Shown piece after piece: positions 14,826 to 23,154 of a stretch of DNA of 24,361 bases (position 1 is its first letter; each line of letters opens with the position of its first letter). Under the pieces are notes generated by a model. The model was not told the origin of the DNA, ran no database searches, and was given only the letters and a program-made list of their open reading frames with translations. The translations under genes and the position numbers were made by a program. Source of the stretch: CAYTQK01 sp964439745 (GTDB lineage: Bacteria; Desulfobacterota; Desulfobacteria; Desulfobacterales; Desulfosudaceae); contig CAYTQK010000008.1 of NCBI GenBank assembly GCA_964439745.1, positions 1-24,361 on the forward strand. The letters are read 5' to 3'.

Positions 14826-15812
14826 TTATGAATATTGCCGGTCCATGGCGGCAATCTCCGCGGCCACCTCCCGTTTCAGGGAGGCGGGTGCCAGCACCCG
14901 GGCCCGGGCCCCCCAGCCCAGGACCCAGAACTTGATTTCCCGGATGCCGGCCACATCAGCTTCAAAACAGACGGCGCCGTTCCTTTTTTCCGTCAATCGT
15001 TGGGATTCATGCCATTTTTTTTCCTTGATATAGCCGGCCACTTCCGGGGCAAAGAGGATTTTTACCCGGGTGGTGCGCCCCTGAAACACCCCGAAGCTGC
15101 CCCGCATAAAGGCCGCGGCGGAAAAATCCGGGGGGCGGCAAAAGGTCTCCTCGGTCACGGACAGTGCCCGGATCCGGTCCATCGCGAAGATACGGACCTC
15201 CTGCCGCAAAGTACAGAAGGCGATCAGGTAGAAGCTGCCGTCAAAATACCAGAAGCTGTATGGATGCAGCCGCCGCCGCGACTCCTGCTGCCGGCTCATG
15301 GTGAAATAGGTGATGTCGATGACCCGGTTGGCGACGATGGCGGTATTGATCGATTCCATCCGGCGGGTCAGGTTTTTTTTATACTGCTTGTAGGGCCGTT
15401 CCTTGACATAGAGATTTTCTTCCACCTCCCGGAGAAAACGCAGCGCCTCGGCCGGGAGCATGGCCCGGATTTTCTGGAACAAGGCGTCCAGGTTGTCGTA
15501 GATAAAGGTTTCCTTGAGGATTTTCAGGATATCCCGGCTCAGGTAGAGGGCCATCAGTTCCGGCATCTCCAGGGGAAAGGGGAGGGCGTCGCGGCGCCCG
15601 GCGCCGATGATGGCCCAGCGCCGGGCGGGGTCGGCTGCCTCGGTCTGGTACAGAGGAAACCCCGCCTGCTGCAGGGCGTCCAGGTCCCGGTAGATGGTCC
15701 GCTTATGGCATTCCGCCTGGTCGGCCAGCTCGGCCGCCGTCAGGCCGGCCGGTGTGGCGCTTAGTTGTTGAAGAATTCGCCATTGCCTGGCCATGCGGTT
15801 GCCCCGTGACAT
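14826..15812 (-). CDS. HTH / WYL-domain transcriptional regulator
   Basis: A 328-residue DNA-binding regulator of the YafY/WYL type. The N-terminal HTH_11 winged helix (about residues 8-60, with LTAAELADQAECHKRTIYRD) is followed by a linker and a WYL domain. In the latter the signature appears as HPYSFWYFDGSFYLIAFC (about residue 185), with the usual downstream IRIFAMDRI-like strand. A C-terminal WCX extension (about 240-328) is present. WYL domains bind ligands, often nucleic-acid or nucleotide species, and some sense DNA damage or modify defence loci. Here the neighbour is a purine permease, so nucleobase-linked control is a reasonable guess. A GGGGGG tract just upstream supports the start at 15812. 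Confidence 0.9.
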   Translation of the reverse strand: MSRGNRMARQWRILQQLSATPAGLTAAELADQAECHKRTIYRDLDALQQAGFPLYQTEAADPARRWAIIGAGRRDALPFPLEMPELMALYLSRDILKILKETFIYDNLDALFQKIRAMLPAEALRFLREVEENLYVKERPYKQYKKNLTRRMESINTAIVANRVIDITYFTMSRQQESRRRLHPYSFWYFDGSFYLIAFCTLRQEVRIFAMDRIRALSVTEETFCRPPDFSAAAFMRGSFGVFQGRTTRVKILFAPEVAGYIKEKKWHESQRLTEKRNGAVCFEADVAGIREIKFWVLGWGARARVLAPASLKREVAAEIAAMDRQYS

Positions 15813-15886
15813 TCATTCCCCCCTTTTGGCGATTTGGTTCGCTTGTCAACGACCCGGTCTGAACCGAGGTTTTTCATTGACATATT

Positions 15887-15916
15887 ACTATAGCCCAGAA
15901 ACCGGTCCCGGTGCAA
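15887..15916 (-). promoter_or_regulatory. Candidate promoter for the WYL regulator
   Basis: On the minus strand TTGCAC (15916-15911, three of six), 18 bases, then TATAGT (15892-15887, five of six). The leader would be about 70 bases. The -35 box is weak, as expected if an activator is needed. Confidence 0.3.
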
Positions 15917-15986
15917 GGCTCGCTGCCGGTATGTCGCTTCCGGTCGGGGCAGGGACGGGAAAAAATTTTTGAAATTTTTTTTCTAT

Positions 15987-16005
15987 TGTGACCGTATCTG
16001 TCACA
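15987..16005. promoter_or_regulatory. Inverted repeat TGTGAC-N7-GTCACA, operator candidate
   Basis: A perfect 6-bp inverted repeat with a 7-base centre, upstream of the Hsp70 gene and next to A/T tracts. The half-sites resemble CRP/FNR-type TGTGA/TCACA, but the spacing between those cores is nine bases, not the usual six, so it is not a standard CRP site. The binding protein is unknown. Confidence 0.35.
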
Positions 16006-16107
16006 GCGGCATGGCAGAATACAACCAAGGTTGGGGAAGATCAAGGTCCTCAACCGGGGGGCAGCATCGGCAGGGCGGGCATTTTTATTCATTCTTCCAT
16101 TGCGGAG

Positions 16108-16115
16108 AAAGGAGG
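16108..16115 (+). promoter_or_regulatory. Strong ribosome binding site that fixes the Hsp70 start
   Basis: AAAGGAGG ends right against an ATG at 16116, which leaves no spacing, but is six bases before the in-frame ATG at 16122. The second ATG is therefore the likely start. Confidence 0.75.
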
Positions 16116-16121
16116 ATGAAA

Positions 16122-18527
16122 ATGGATTATTTCAACCTTGTCCCCATGATCAACACCGATCAACCACCCCTTGAGCTCGTCCGGACCCTGGCCATTGACC
16201 TGGGCACTACCAACCTGGTGGCCGCCGAAAGCGTTTGGGTGCCGGGCTTTCCCCCCAGGTGTCGTGTGCTGAAGCTGGAGCAACCCCTGGAAACGGGCAC
16301 CTGCCGCCAGGAACTGGTTCCGGCCGAACTGGTCGTCCGGTCGGGAACGACGGTGGAGGTGGGCGAAGGTGCCCGCCGCCGCCGCGGGTTGTCCGGAAAC
16401 GCCCTGACCGTGGAAAAGAATCTGTTTTTCGCCACCAAGAATGACATGGGTCTGCAAAAACGTTATTTCCAAGCTCCGGCCGAGTTGGACCGGCCCTGGA
16501 AAGTGGCCGGCTATCTGCTGGGGTTCATGGCCCAGGCCGCCGGCGATCAGATCGGCGGCGCTTTCCAGGCGGTGACCGTGACCGTGCCGGCTTCCTTTCA
16601 GCTCAACCAGCGCCGCGACACCTTGCGGGCCGCACGCCTGGCGGATCTGCACCTGGCGGATGACGATCTGCTGGATGAACCCACCGCCGCCCTGATCGAT
16701 TATCTCATGGCGCCGGCCGGGTCGGAGCGGCTGCCGGAAAGCGGGGAGGCGATCTGGGCGGTGATCGATTTTGGCGGGGGAACCTGCGACGTGACCGTGG
16801 CCGGGGTCTCCCGCGGGGCGGACAATGAACGTCCCTGCCTGAGCCAGTTGAGCGTTTCCCGGTATCATCGGCTGGGCGGCGGCGACATTGACGCCGCCAT
16901 TGTTCACGAAGTGCTTATCCCCGATCTGCTGGCAGCCAATGACCTGGATCCCCTGGACCTGACCTGGGCGGACAAGAAGAAAGTCCTGGAACCGCGGCTG
17001 CTGGCCACGGCGGAAAAGCTGAAAATTTCTCTCTGCCGGGAGATGGCACGGCATCTGGACCGGGGCCCGGAGTTTTCGGTCACGACCGACGCGGTCACCT
17101 GCCGGGTCGGCTCCCGGAAGCTCCGGCTCCCCCGGCCGTCTCTTTCCATCCGGCGTTTCGCGGAGATACTGGAGCCATTCCTGGACAGGGACTTTCTCTA
17201 TGCCCGGGAGACCGAATATCGCCTGACCCAATCCCTCTTTTCCCCGGTGGAGGATGCCCTGGACCGGGCCGGGATTGCCCCGGAGGAGGTGGATTTCTGC
17301 CTGCTGACCGGCGGCAGCGGACTGATTCCCCAGGTGCGCCGGGCCCTGGATGCCTATTTCGGCAAGGAGAACGTCGTCGGGGGATACACCGACGTCCGCG
17401 CCATGCAGGTGGCCGTGGCCCGTGGTGCGGCCTGGCATGCCATCGTCAAGACCATTACCGGTCATCCCCTGGTGCAGCCCGTGCTCCACGATGGCATTGC
17501 CCTGGAGACCTCAGACGGCGGCCATTTTCCCCTGGTGCCATCACGGGTGCCCCTGCCCTGGCCGGCCGACGGATCGTATCGGCAGGCGGTTTTCGAGGTC
17601 CCCCGAACCGGCGATCTTTTCGTCACCGAGCTGCGGCTTGACCTGGTCGGATTGAGCGACGGCCGCCCCATTTTCGGGGAATGCTGGACACTGCCCCGGG
17701 CGGCCTGTCAGGGCGATGAAATCATACTGGAATACCGCCTAACAGCCGGTAAACAGTTGGACTGCCGGGCGTTTCTGGCCGAGGCCCCGGAAGAGGAACT
17801 GACCATGACGGTCGAAAATCCCCTGGTCAACGTCGTCAATCCAGGTTCGACCCGGCTGAATATCGAAACGGTGGAAGCCCGGCTGAGTCATAAGAACGGG
17901 GGCGGCCGGGAGGACCGGGAGGATTTTATCCAGCTGGCCGAATGGTATGCCCGGCTGAATCAGCAGGAAAAATCACTTCATTATCTGCGGACCGCCCTCA
18001 AAAAGCTGGGGCGGCCAGATTTTACGATTCTTAATCTGCAGGGCATCTATTATACCGAACTGGGCGATTCCGACCGGGCGGAAAAAGCCTACCTGGAGGC
18101 CGACCGGGTCAGCGCACCGTCCAACGCCACCGCCTTGTTCAACCTGGCCCTGAACTATCGGGATAACGGTCGCCTGGAAGAGGCCCTGGACCTGTTGCGG
18201 CGGGCCATGGAAAAAGACTGCCAGACAGGCCCCTATCTGACCCTGACCGCCCAGGTCCTGGACCGGCTGGACCGGCCGGAGGAAGCCGCGGACACCGGTG
18301 ATCGGGCCTTGCGGTCCTTTGCCGAGGTTTCCTGCCTGGATGCATGGGAGCTGGGCTGGTATATCACGGCCGCCCGTTTCCGTGGGGAGGATAAACGCCT
18401 GGAAGAGGGACGGGCGGAACAGCGCCGCCGCAAGCAACCGAAAAAAGAGGCGTCGTCAAGCGACGCCCCCCGGCCGGCGGTGCGGCAGGCATTGATGAAG
18501 GTTTCCGGGGCGGATGCCAAGGGATGA
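16122..18527 (+). CDS. Hsp70-family ATPase fused to C-terminal TPR repeats
   Basis: An 801-residue DnaK-like protein. The actin-fold ATPase domain (about 20-460) has LAIDLGTTNLVAAE (phosphate 1, Asp26), DEPTAALIDY, IDFGGGTCDVTVAG (phosphate 2, Asp216) and LLTGGSGLIPQVRRAL (adenosine motif, Gly397). A beta-rich substrate-binding-like part follows (about 460-590). In place of the usual helical lid there are TPR-like helical repeats at about 600-745 (ILNLQGIYYTELGDSDRAEK, ALFNLALNYRDNGRLEEALD) and a charged tail. It is not canonical DnaK: the length, linker and C-terminus differ, and no dnaJ or grpE is nearby. TPRs usually bind protein partners, so a dedicated chaperone or scaffold role is inferred. 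The amylosucrase gene follows 178 bases downstream with its own promoter candidate. Confidence 0.9.
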   Translation: MDYFNLVPMINTDQPPLELVRTLAIDLGTTNLVAAESVWVPGFPPRCRVLKLEQPLETGTCRQELVPAELVVRSGTTVEVGEGARRRRGLSGNALTVEKNLFFATKNDMGLQKRYFQAPAELDRPWKVAGYLLGFMAQAAGDQIGGAFQAVTVTVPASFQLNQRRDTLRAARLADLHLADDDLLDEPTAALIDYLMAPAGSERLPESGEAIWAVIDFGGGTCDVTVAGVSRGADNERPCLSQLSVSRYHRLGGGDIDAAIVHEVLIPDLLAANDLDPLDLTWADKKKVLEPRLLATAEKLKISLCREMARHLDRGPEFSVTTDAVTCRVGSRKLRLPRPSLSIRRFAEILEPFLDRDFLYARETEYRLTQSLFSPVEDALDRAGIAPEEVDFCLLTGGSGLIPQVRRALDAYFGKENVVGGYTDVRAMQVAVARGAAWHAIVKTITGHPLVQPVLHDGIALETSDGGHFPLVPSRVPLPWPADGSYRQAVFEVPRTGDLFVTELRLDLVGLSDGRPIFGECWTLPRAACQGDEIILEYRLTAGKQLDCRAFLAEAPEEELTMTVENPLVNVVNPGSTRLNIETVEARLSHKNGGGREDREDFIQLAEWYARLNQQEKSLHYLRTALKKLGRPDFTILNLQGIYYTELGDSDRAEKAYLEADRVSAPSNATALFNLALNYRDNGRLEEALDLLRRAMEKDCQTGPYLTLTAQVLDRLDRPEEAADTGDRALRSFAEVSCLDAWELGWYITAARFRGEDKRLEEGRAEQRRRKQPKKEASSSDAPRPAVRQALMKVSGADAKG

Positions 18528-18597
18528 GAGGCCGGGTGGGAGGAGTAATTTTCAGTCCGTTTATTCCACCTGGTTCTCCGGGCGGGGGCCTTTATCC

Positions 18598-18625
18598 TTG
18601 ACATGGCCGGTCTGCTTATTATTTT
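18598..18625 (+). promoter_or_regulatory. Candidate promoter of the amylosucrase gene
   Basis: Perfect TTGACA (18598-18603), 16 bases, then TATTTT (18620-18625, four of six). Transcription would start near 18632, about 74 bases before the ATG at 18706. It suggests amylosucrase can be expressed independently of the Hsp70 gene. Confidence 0.45.
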
Positions 18626-18705
18626 ATGGCAACGTTTGATGTTTTGGGAACAACGTCGTTCTGTTCGACGCCGACCGCAATTGATGCCGACACGCAGTGA
18701 TCCCC

Positions 18706-20664
18706 ATGGACTGGATAACGCGACACGCAGAAAAATCACTGGAGCGCCTGATCCCCCGGATTCGGCCCGTACTGGGCCCCTATGGCGAGCATTACAACGA
18801 ACAATGGGAAGAGTTCGAAGGCCGCCTGCGGGCACAGTGGCCGCGCCTGTTCCGGTTGATGGTCCACCTGTACGGCCAGAAGTATGATTTTTTCTACTAC
18901 CTGGAACAGGTGCTGGCCACGGCCGTCCGCTCCTGGTCGGAGCGGCCCGAATATCTCAAGGACCTGGACCGGCGCCGGGAGGCCGATCCCCAGTGGTTTC
19001 AGTCCCAGAAGATGGTGGGCGGCATCATTTACGTGGATCTTTTCAGCGACAACCTGGGCGCCCTGTCCGATCATATCGCCTATTTCAAGCAGCTGGGCCT
19101 GACCTACCTGCACCTCATGCCGCTGTTCGCCATTCCGCACGGCAACAGCGACGGCGGCTATGCCGTCAGTGATTACCGGTCCATCAACCCGGATATCGGC
19201 ACCATGGAGGAGCTGGCCCTGCTGGCCCGTGTCCTGCATGAGGAGGGCATCAGCCTGGTCCTGGATTTCGTGCTCAACCACACCTCGGACGAGCACGCCT
19301 GGGCCCGGTATGCCCGGGAAGGAGACCCGGATTTCCAGGAATACTACTACATGTTTCCCGACCGGCACATGCCGGACCAGTATCAGCAGCATCTCCGGGA
19401 TATTTTCCCGGACACCCGCCGCGGCTGTTTTACCTGGAACGAGGAGACCGGCACCTGGGTCTGGACGACCTTCAACAGCTTCCAGTGGGATCTGAATTAC
19501 GAAAACCCGGCCGTTTTCCGGGCCATTACCGAGGAGATGCTGTTTCTGGGCAACATGGGCGTCCAGGTGCTGAGGCTGGACGCGGTGGCCTTCATCTGGA
19601 AGCGCCTGGGGACGGACTGCGAGAATCAGCCCGAAGCTCATCTTATCGTGCAGGCCTTAAACGCCCTGGCCCGGATTGCCGCACCGTCCCTGCTGTTCAA
19701 GTCCGAGGCCATCGTCCATCCCGACGCCGTCATGGAATACATCCATCCCGAAGAGTGCCAGCTCTCCTATAATCCCATGCTCATGGCCCTGCTCTGGGAG
19801 GCCCTGGCCACCCGCGAAGTGAAGCTGCTGAATATCGCCATGAAAAAACGGGTCCGCATTCACGAAGAGTGCGCCTGGGTCAATTACCTGCGCTGTCACG
19901 ACGACATCGGCTGGACCTTTGATGATGAGGACGCCCGCCAGGTAGGCATTGATCCGGTGGGCCACCGCCGTTTTCTCAACGATTTTTACACCGGCCGTTT
20001 TCCCGGCTCCTTCAGCCGCGGCATGCCTTTTCAGTACAATCCCGATACCGGCGATCTGCGGGTGTCCGGCACGCTGGCTTCCCTGGCCGGCCTGGAAGCC
20101 GCCCTGGAAGCCGGCGACAGCAACCTGATCGAGGCGGCGGTGCAGCGGATCAACCTCCTGCGCAGCATCATGCTCAGCGTCGGCGGTATCCCCCTGATTT
20201 ACCTGGGGGACGAGTGGGGTATGCTCAACGACTATACTTATCTTTCCGATCCGGCCAAGGCCAGTGACAGCCGCTGGGTCCACCGCTCCCGCCAGCGCTG
20301 GCACTCCAACGGGGATAAGTCTGACGGCGAGGCCCTGCAATGGCGCTTTTATAATGAACTGGTGGTCTTGATCAGCCTGCGCAAGTCCCTGCCGGCCCTG
20401 GCCAATGGCAAAATGGAAGTGCTGGAAGCCGGCAATTCCCATATTTTTGCCTATACCCGAACCGGTCCGGAACAGCGGCTGGTGATCGTCAATAATTTTT
20501 CCGAACATCCCCAGGCCATGCCGGCCGAGCGGCTGAAGGCCGCCAGCGATACCGGCGCCTTTACCGACCGGGTTTCCGGGCAAAAACTGGCCAACGGACA
20601 CGGGCTGACCCTGGCACCCTACCAGTTCATGTGGCTGGAGTGCCGGCAAGAAGACAAGGGCTGA
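18706..20664 (+). CDS. Amylosucrase (GH13 family)
   Basis: Glucansucrase that transfers the glucosyl unit of sucrose onto alpha-1,4-glucan and releases fructose, with no nucleotide sugar. An N-terminal helical domain (WPRLFRLMVHLYGQKYDFFY) precedes the GH13 barrel. Amylosucrase-typical segments include KMVGGIIYVDLFSDNLGAL, HLMPLFAIPHGNSDGGYAVS, VLDFVLNHTSDEHAWA and TTFNSFQWDLNYENPAVFRA. The catalytic set is the nucleophile Asp292 (LRLDAVAFIWKRLGT), acid/base Glu334 (LFKSEAIVHP) and Asp399 (CHDDIGWTF). At 652 residues it is close to the Neisseria enzyme (636). No signal peptide is seen, so it should be cytoplasmic. ATG 18706 is chosen over GTG 18697; its ribosome site is weak. It ends 21 bases from the convergent SPS gene. 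Confidence 0.93.
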   Translation: MDWITRHAEKSLERLIPRIRPVLGPYGEHYNEQWEEFEGRLRAQWPRLFRLMVHLYGQKYDFFYYLEQVLATAVRSWSERPEYLKDLDRRREADPQWFQSQKMVGGIIYVDLFSDNLGALSDHIAYFKQLGLTYLHLMPLFAIPHGNSDGGYAVSDYRSINPDIGTMEELALLARVLHEEGISLVLDFVLNHTSDEHAWARYAREGDPDFQEYYYMFPDRHMPDQYQQHLRDIFPDTRRGCFTWNEETGTWVWTTFNSFQWDLNYENPAVFRAITEEMLFLGNMGVQVLRLDAVAFIWKRLGTDCENQPEAHLIVQALNALARIAAPSLLFKSEAIVHPDAVMEYIHPEECQLSYNPMLMALLWEALATREVKLLNIAMKKRVRIHEECAWVNYLRCHDDIGWTFDDEDARQVGIDPVGHRRFLNDFYTGRFPGSFSRGMPFQYNPDTGDLRVSGTLASLAGLEAALEAGDSNLIEAAVQRINLLRSIMLSVGGIPLIYLGDEWGMLNDYTYLSDPAKASDSRWVHRSRQRWHSNGDKSDGEALQWRFYNELVVLISLRKSLPALANGKMEVLEAGNSHIFAYTRTGPEQRLVIVNNFSEHPQAMPAERLKAASDTGAFTDRVSGQKLANGHGLTLAPYQFMWLECRQEDKG

Positions 20665-20685
20665 ATCCCCGGGGCCGGCAGCTCC

Positions 20686-22878
20686 TTATTTCTTTCCGGC
20701 TTTTTCCACAAAACGGTAGTGCTCCATGCCTTCGATAATTCCGCCGGCGCAGGAGGCCTTGGCAAAAAATACATTCCGGCTGCCCTTGATTTTTTTGAGT
20801 TCTTCGCTGTAATTGCCCACCACGATGGCTTTGACGTCTCCCTTGAGCATCTCCTCGTCGTTGCCGGAATCGCCGCAGACGAGAAAATTGTGCAGGGGAA
20901 TGGCCCACTTGTAGGCCAGGTAGCGGATGGCTTTTCCCTTGGAGGCCCGGTAGGGCAGTATATCCAGGTGCTTGTTGTGGGAATAGATCAGTTTGTAGCG
21001 GCACTTGTTGCGCAGCAGGGTATTGTGGATGGTGGCCAGGCGGTCCTTGCCCGGCTCCATGTCGTAGCTGATCTTGAACTGGCGCTGGGTATCTTCTTCC
21101 TGGTACTCCAGAAAATCCAGCTGGTCGAGAAGCTTCCGGATCTTTTCCCGGTCCCAGTCCTTGGAGATGTGGGTCGCCCAGCCATTGGAATACTGCAGCT
21201 CCTTGCCGTAATAGAGTTCCGAGCCCACGGAAGTAATCATTACGTCCGGCGGATCAATGTTGTGTTTTTCCAGGTAGGCTGTCGCCGACTCAATGGTGCG
21301 GCCGGTGGCCACGCCGAAGCCCATGGTTTCCCGGTTGTCGCGGATGATCGTGACCAGTTCCTCCAGGCGGGAATTGTCCTCGCCGATGAAGGTGTTGTCG
21401 ATGTCGGTGACCATGAAATAATCCAGTCCCAGAATACGCCGGCCGATGGCGTCGCCGGGCCGGGCCAGCTCCATGCCGGTTTCGCCGGACTGCGCGATGA
21501 TGCTGGTGACTTCCTGCATATAGGTATCGGCATGACTGTCCCAGGTATAATATTTCCGGACATTGGCGGTACCGTTTTTGGAATAGGTCCGCCACAGTTC
21601 GCTGTCGGTGATGATTTTCCTGATGGCCTCGCTGATCTGGCGGGTTTCGGTGGGGTCAACCAGAATGCCGCAGGCGCAGTTTTTAATGATATCCTGGGGG
21701 CCGCCGTCATTGGTGGCCACCACCGGCAGCCCGGTGGCGGCGGCCTCGATCAGGGTCAGCCCGAACGGCTCGGTCAGGGCGGGATTGACAAAGACCCCCT
21801 TTTTTTCGGCGGCAATACGGTAGAGTTCCGGCACTTCGTATTGAAAATCGTGTTTCTTGGGAATGGCCATCTTGCCGTACAGGTCGTACTTGTCCATGTT
21901 CAACAGCATCATGGTCAATACTTCTTTTTCGTTTTCTTCCTTGTCGGTAATGTCCTTGCGGATTCCGGCGAAAATGGCCAGGTTGGCCATGGAGGAGAGT
22001 TCCTTGTCCTCGCCATAGGCCTTGATGAGGCCGGAGATGTTCTTGCGTTTGTCCGGTCGGGACAGGGCCAGGATCATGGGCCGGTCCGGGTGCATGAAAA
22101 ACCGGTCCAGTTCTTCGATGACCGAGGCCCGGGCATAGATCAGGGCTTCCGCCTTTTCATTATTTTCCGAGGCGATGTCGTGGTAGTAAGGGTAAAAGCG
22201 TTCGATGTTGAGACCCGGCGGGATGACCTTGTAGCGGGGCATGTGGCTGTCCATGTAAGCGCCGTATTGCTCTTTGGTTTCCTGCCGGGTGCTGGCGATG
22301 ACCAGGTCGCAGGTCTTAAGGACATCCTCCTCCACGTAAATGCGGTAGTCGATCTTGTATTTCTTGACGATATCGGCTTCCCTCATGCCGTCATTGAGCA
22401 GGCGGGCCTTTTTGGAACGACCCAGGGAGTGGCCGGTAAAAATAAAATTGATGTTGAACAACTGGGCCAGCTGTCCGGCCACGTAACCGGCATCGGCGTA
22501 GTGGCCATGGACGATATCCGGTACCCGGTCTTCGGATTTGATGAACTGGATGGTTTTGTCCACGTATTCGTCCAGGTGCGTCCAGAGGAGCTCCTTGCGG
22601 ATATATTTTTTGCCGCCGCACTGGATGCGGACGATGCGGAACTTGTCATTGACCTCGGTCACCGGTTCGGCATAATCGCGGGAGACCTTTTTATCGTCAA
22701 TCAGGCGGGTCATCAGGTCGACCCGGGCCACGTCTTCCCGCTGGCTGAGGTGCCGGGCCAGTTCGACCACGTACTGCACCTGGCCGCCGGTATCGGCGTC
22801 CCGGCCCAGCTCCAGGTCTTCGTGCCGGATCAGGCCGTGGATGCTGAACATCTGGATATAAAGCGGTTTATTTTTCAT
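20686..22878 (-). CDS. Sucrose-phosphate synthase with fused HAD phosphatase domain
   Basis: A 730-residue two-domain enzyme. The GT-B glycosyltransferase half (about 1-460) has SIHGLIRHEDLELGRDADTG, GGQVQYVVELA, HGHYADAGYVAG, FTGHSLGRSK and the EX7E region TEPFGLTLIEAAATGLPVVA. It would join UDP-glucose and fructose-6-phosphate into sucrose-6-phosphate. The HAD half (about 485-725) keeps the catalytic set: DIDNT (Asp492, Asp494), a Lys in ASKGKAIRYLA and CGDSGNDEEM. The phosphatase may therefore be active, and one protein could make free sucrose. A related sugar-phosphate synthase specificity is possible, but convergent amylosucrase favours sucrose. The minus-strand ATG at 22878 has a weak AAGGATGA site upstream. 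No clear promoter is seen in 22879-23154. Confidence 0.92.
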   Translation of the reverse strand: MKNKPLYIQMFSIHGLIRHEDLELGRDADTGGQVQYVVELARHLSQREDVARVDLMTRLIDDKKVSRDYAEPVTEVNDKFRIVRIQCGGKKYIRKELLWTHLDEYVDKTIQFIKSEDRVPDIVHGHYADAGYVAGQLAQLFNINFIFTGHSLGRSKKARLLNDGMREADIVKKYKIDYRIYVEEDVLKTCDLVIASTRQETKEQYGAYMDSHMPRYKVIPPGLNIERFYPYYHDIASENNEKAEALIYARASVIEELDRFFMHPDRPMILALSRPDKRKNISGLIKAYGEDKELSSMANLAIFAGIRKDITDKEENEKEVLTMMLLNMDKYDLYGKMAIPKKHDFQYEVPELYRIAAEKKGVFVNPALTEPFGLTLIEAAATGLPVVATNDGGPQDIIKNCACGILVDPTETRQISEAIRKIITDSELWRTYSKNGTANVRKYYTWDSHADTYMQEVTSIIAQSGETGMELARPGDAIGRRILGLDYFMVTDIDNTFIGEDNSRLEELVTIIRDNRETMGFGVATGRTIESATAYLEKHNIDPPDVMITSVGSELYYGKELQYSNGWATHISKDWDREKIRKLLDQLDFLEYQEEDTQRQFKISYDMEPGKDRLATIHNTLLRNKCRYKLIYSHNKHLDILPYRASKGKAIRYLAYKWAIPLHNFLVCGDSGNDEEMLKGDVKAIVVGNYSEELKKIKGSRNVFFAKASCAGGIIEGMEHYRFVEKAGKK

Positions 22879-23091
22879 AAAAAGTGATCATCCTTCACTT
22901 TGGTTCAAAATAAAAGATCAGCAGTCCCGTAAAAGAGTGATGTCTATGGGCGCCTTGCCCCGGGCACATTCTTATCAGCAAAACAGTTCATGATTCCTTG
23001 CTTTGTTGTCAGAATTAATCGACTCGTGAAATATGCGGGTTAATTTCATGAAAATCAGACCGTTTTCTGTGGGAATGGAACAAACATCAAT

Positions 23092-23125
23092 CAACACCGT
23101 GGTTTTGCGGCATCAGGGGGTGTTG
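23092..23125. repeat. Short inverted repeat downstream of the patatin gene
   Basis: CAACACC (23092-23098) and GGTGTTG (23119-23125) form a perfect 7-bp stem with a 20-base loop, just past the 3' end of the patatin-like gene on the minus strand. It has no T-run, so it is not a standard terminator. The rest of the 276-base gap (22879-23154) shows nothing I can assign. Confidence 0.25.
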
Positions 23126-23154
23126 CCTCTCAGATTTTATGTATGCATGCAATA

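Larger units (their letters stand above)
15813..16121. other. Divergent intergenic region between WYL regulator and Hsp70 gene
   Basis: This stretch separates the divergent regulator and Hsp70 genes and should carry both promoters. It holds a minus-strand promoter candidate (15887-15916), the inverted repeat TGTGAC-N7-GTCACA (15987-16005), A/T tracts at 15961-15982 and the Hsp70 ribosome site at 16108-16115. The Hsp70 frame is open from 15969, but the translated segment before 16122 has no conserved content and I treat it as untranslated. I cannot point to a convincing plus-strand promoter. Confidence 0.5.

Noticed and set aside
15987..16005. Calling TGTGAC-N7-GTCACA a CRP or FNR site
   Set aside because: CRP cores TGTGA/TCACA need six bases between them and FNR needs TTGAT/ATCAA; here there are nine bases and different half-sites.
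15969..16121. N-terminal extension of the Hsp70 gene (51 extra codons)
   Set aside because: The segment lacks Hsp70 similarity and a start codon with a ribosome site, while AAAGGAGG sits correctly before ATG 16122.
18603..18887. A 94-codon frame starting MAGLLIILWQ upstream of amylosucrase
   Set aside because: It runs out of frame into the amylosucrase N-terminus, has no ribosome site, and its 5' part overlaps the promoter candidate.
20719..22887. A 722-codon open frame on the plus strand, antisense to the sucrose-phosphate synthase
   Set aside because: The translation has no recognisable domain and is rich in the Gly/Gln/Val/His pattern typical of the reverse strand of GC-rich codons. The minus strand carries clear GT-B and HAD motifs.
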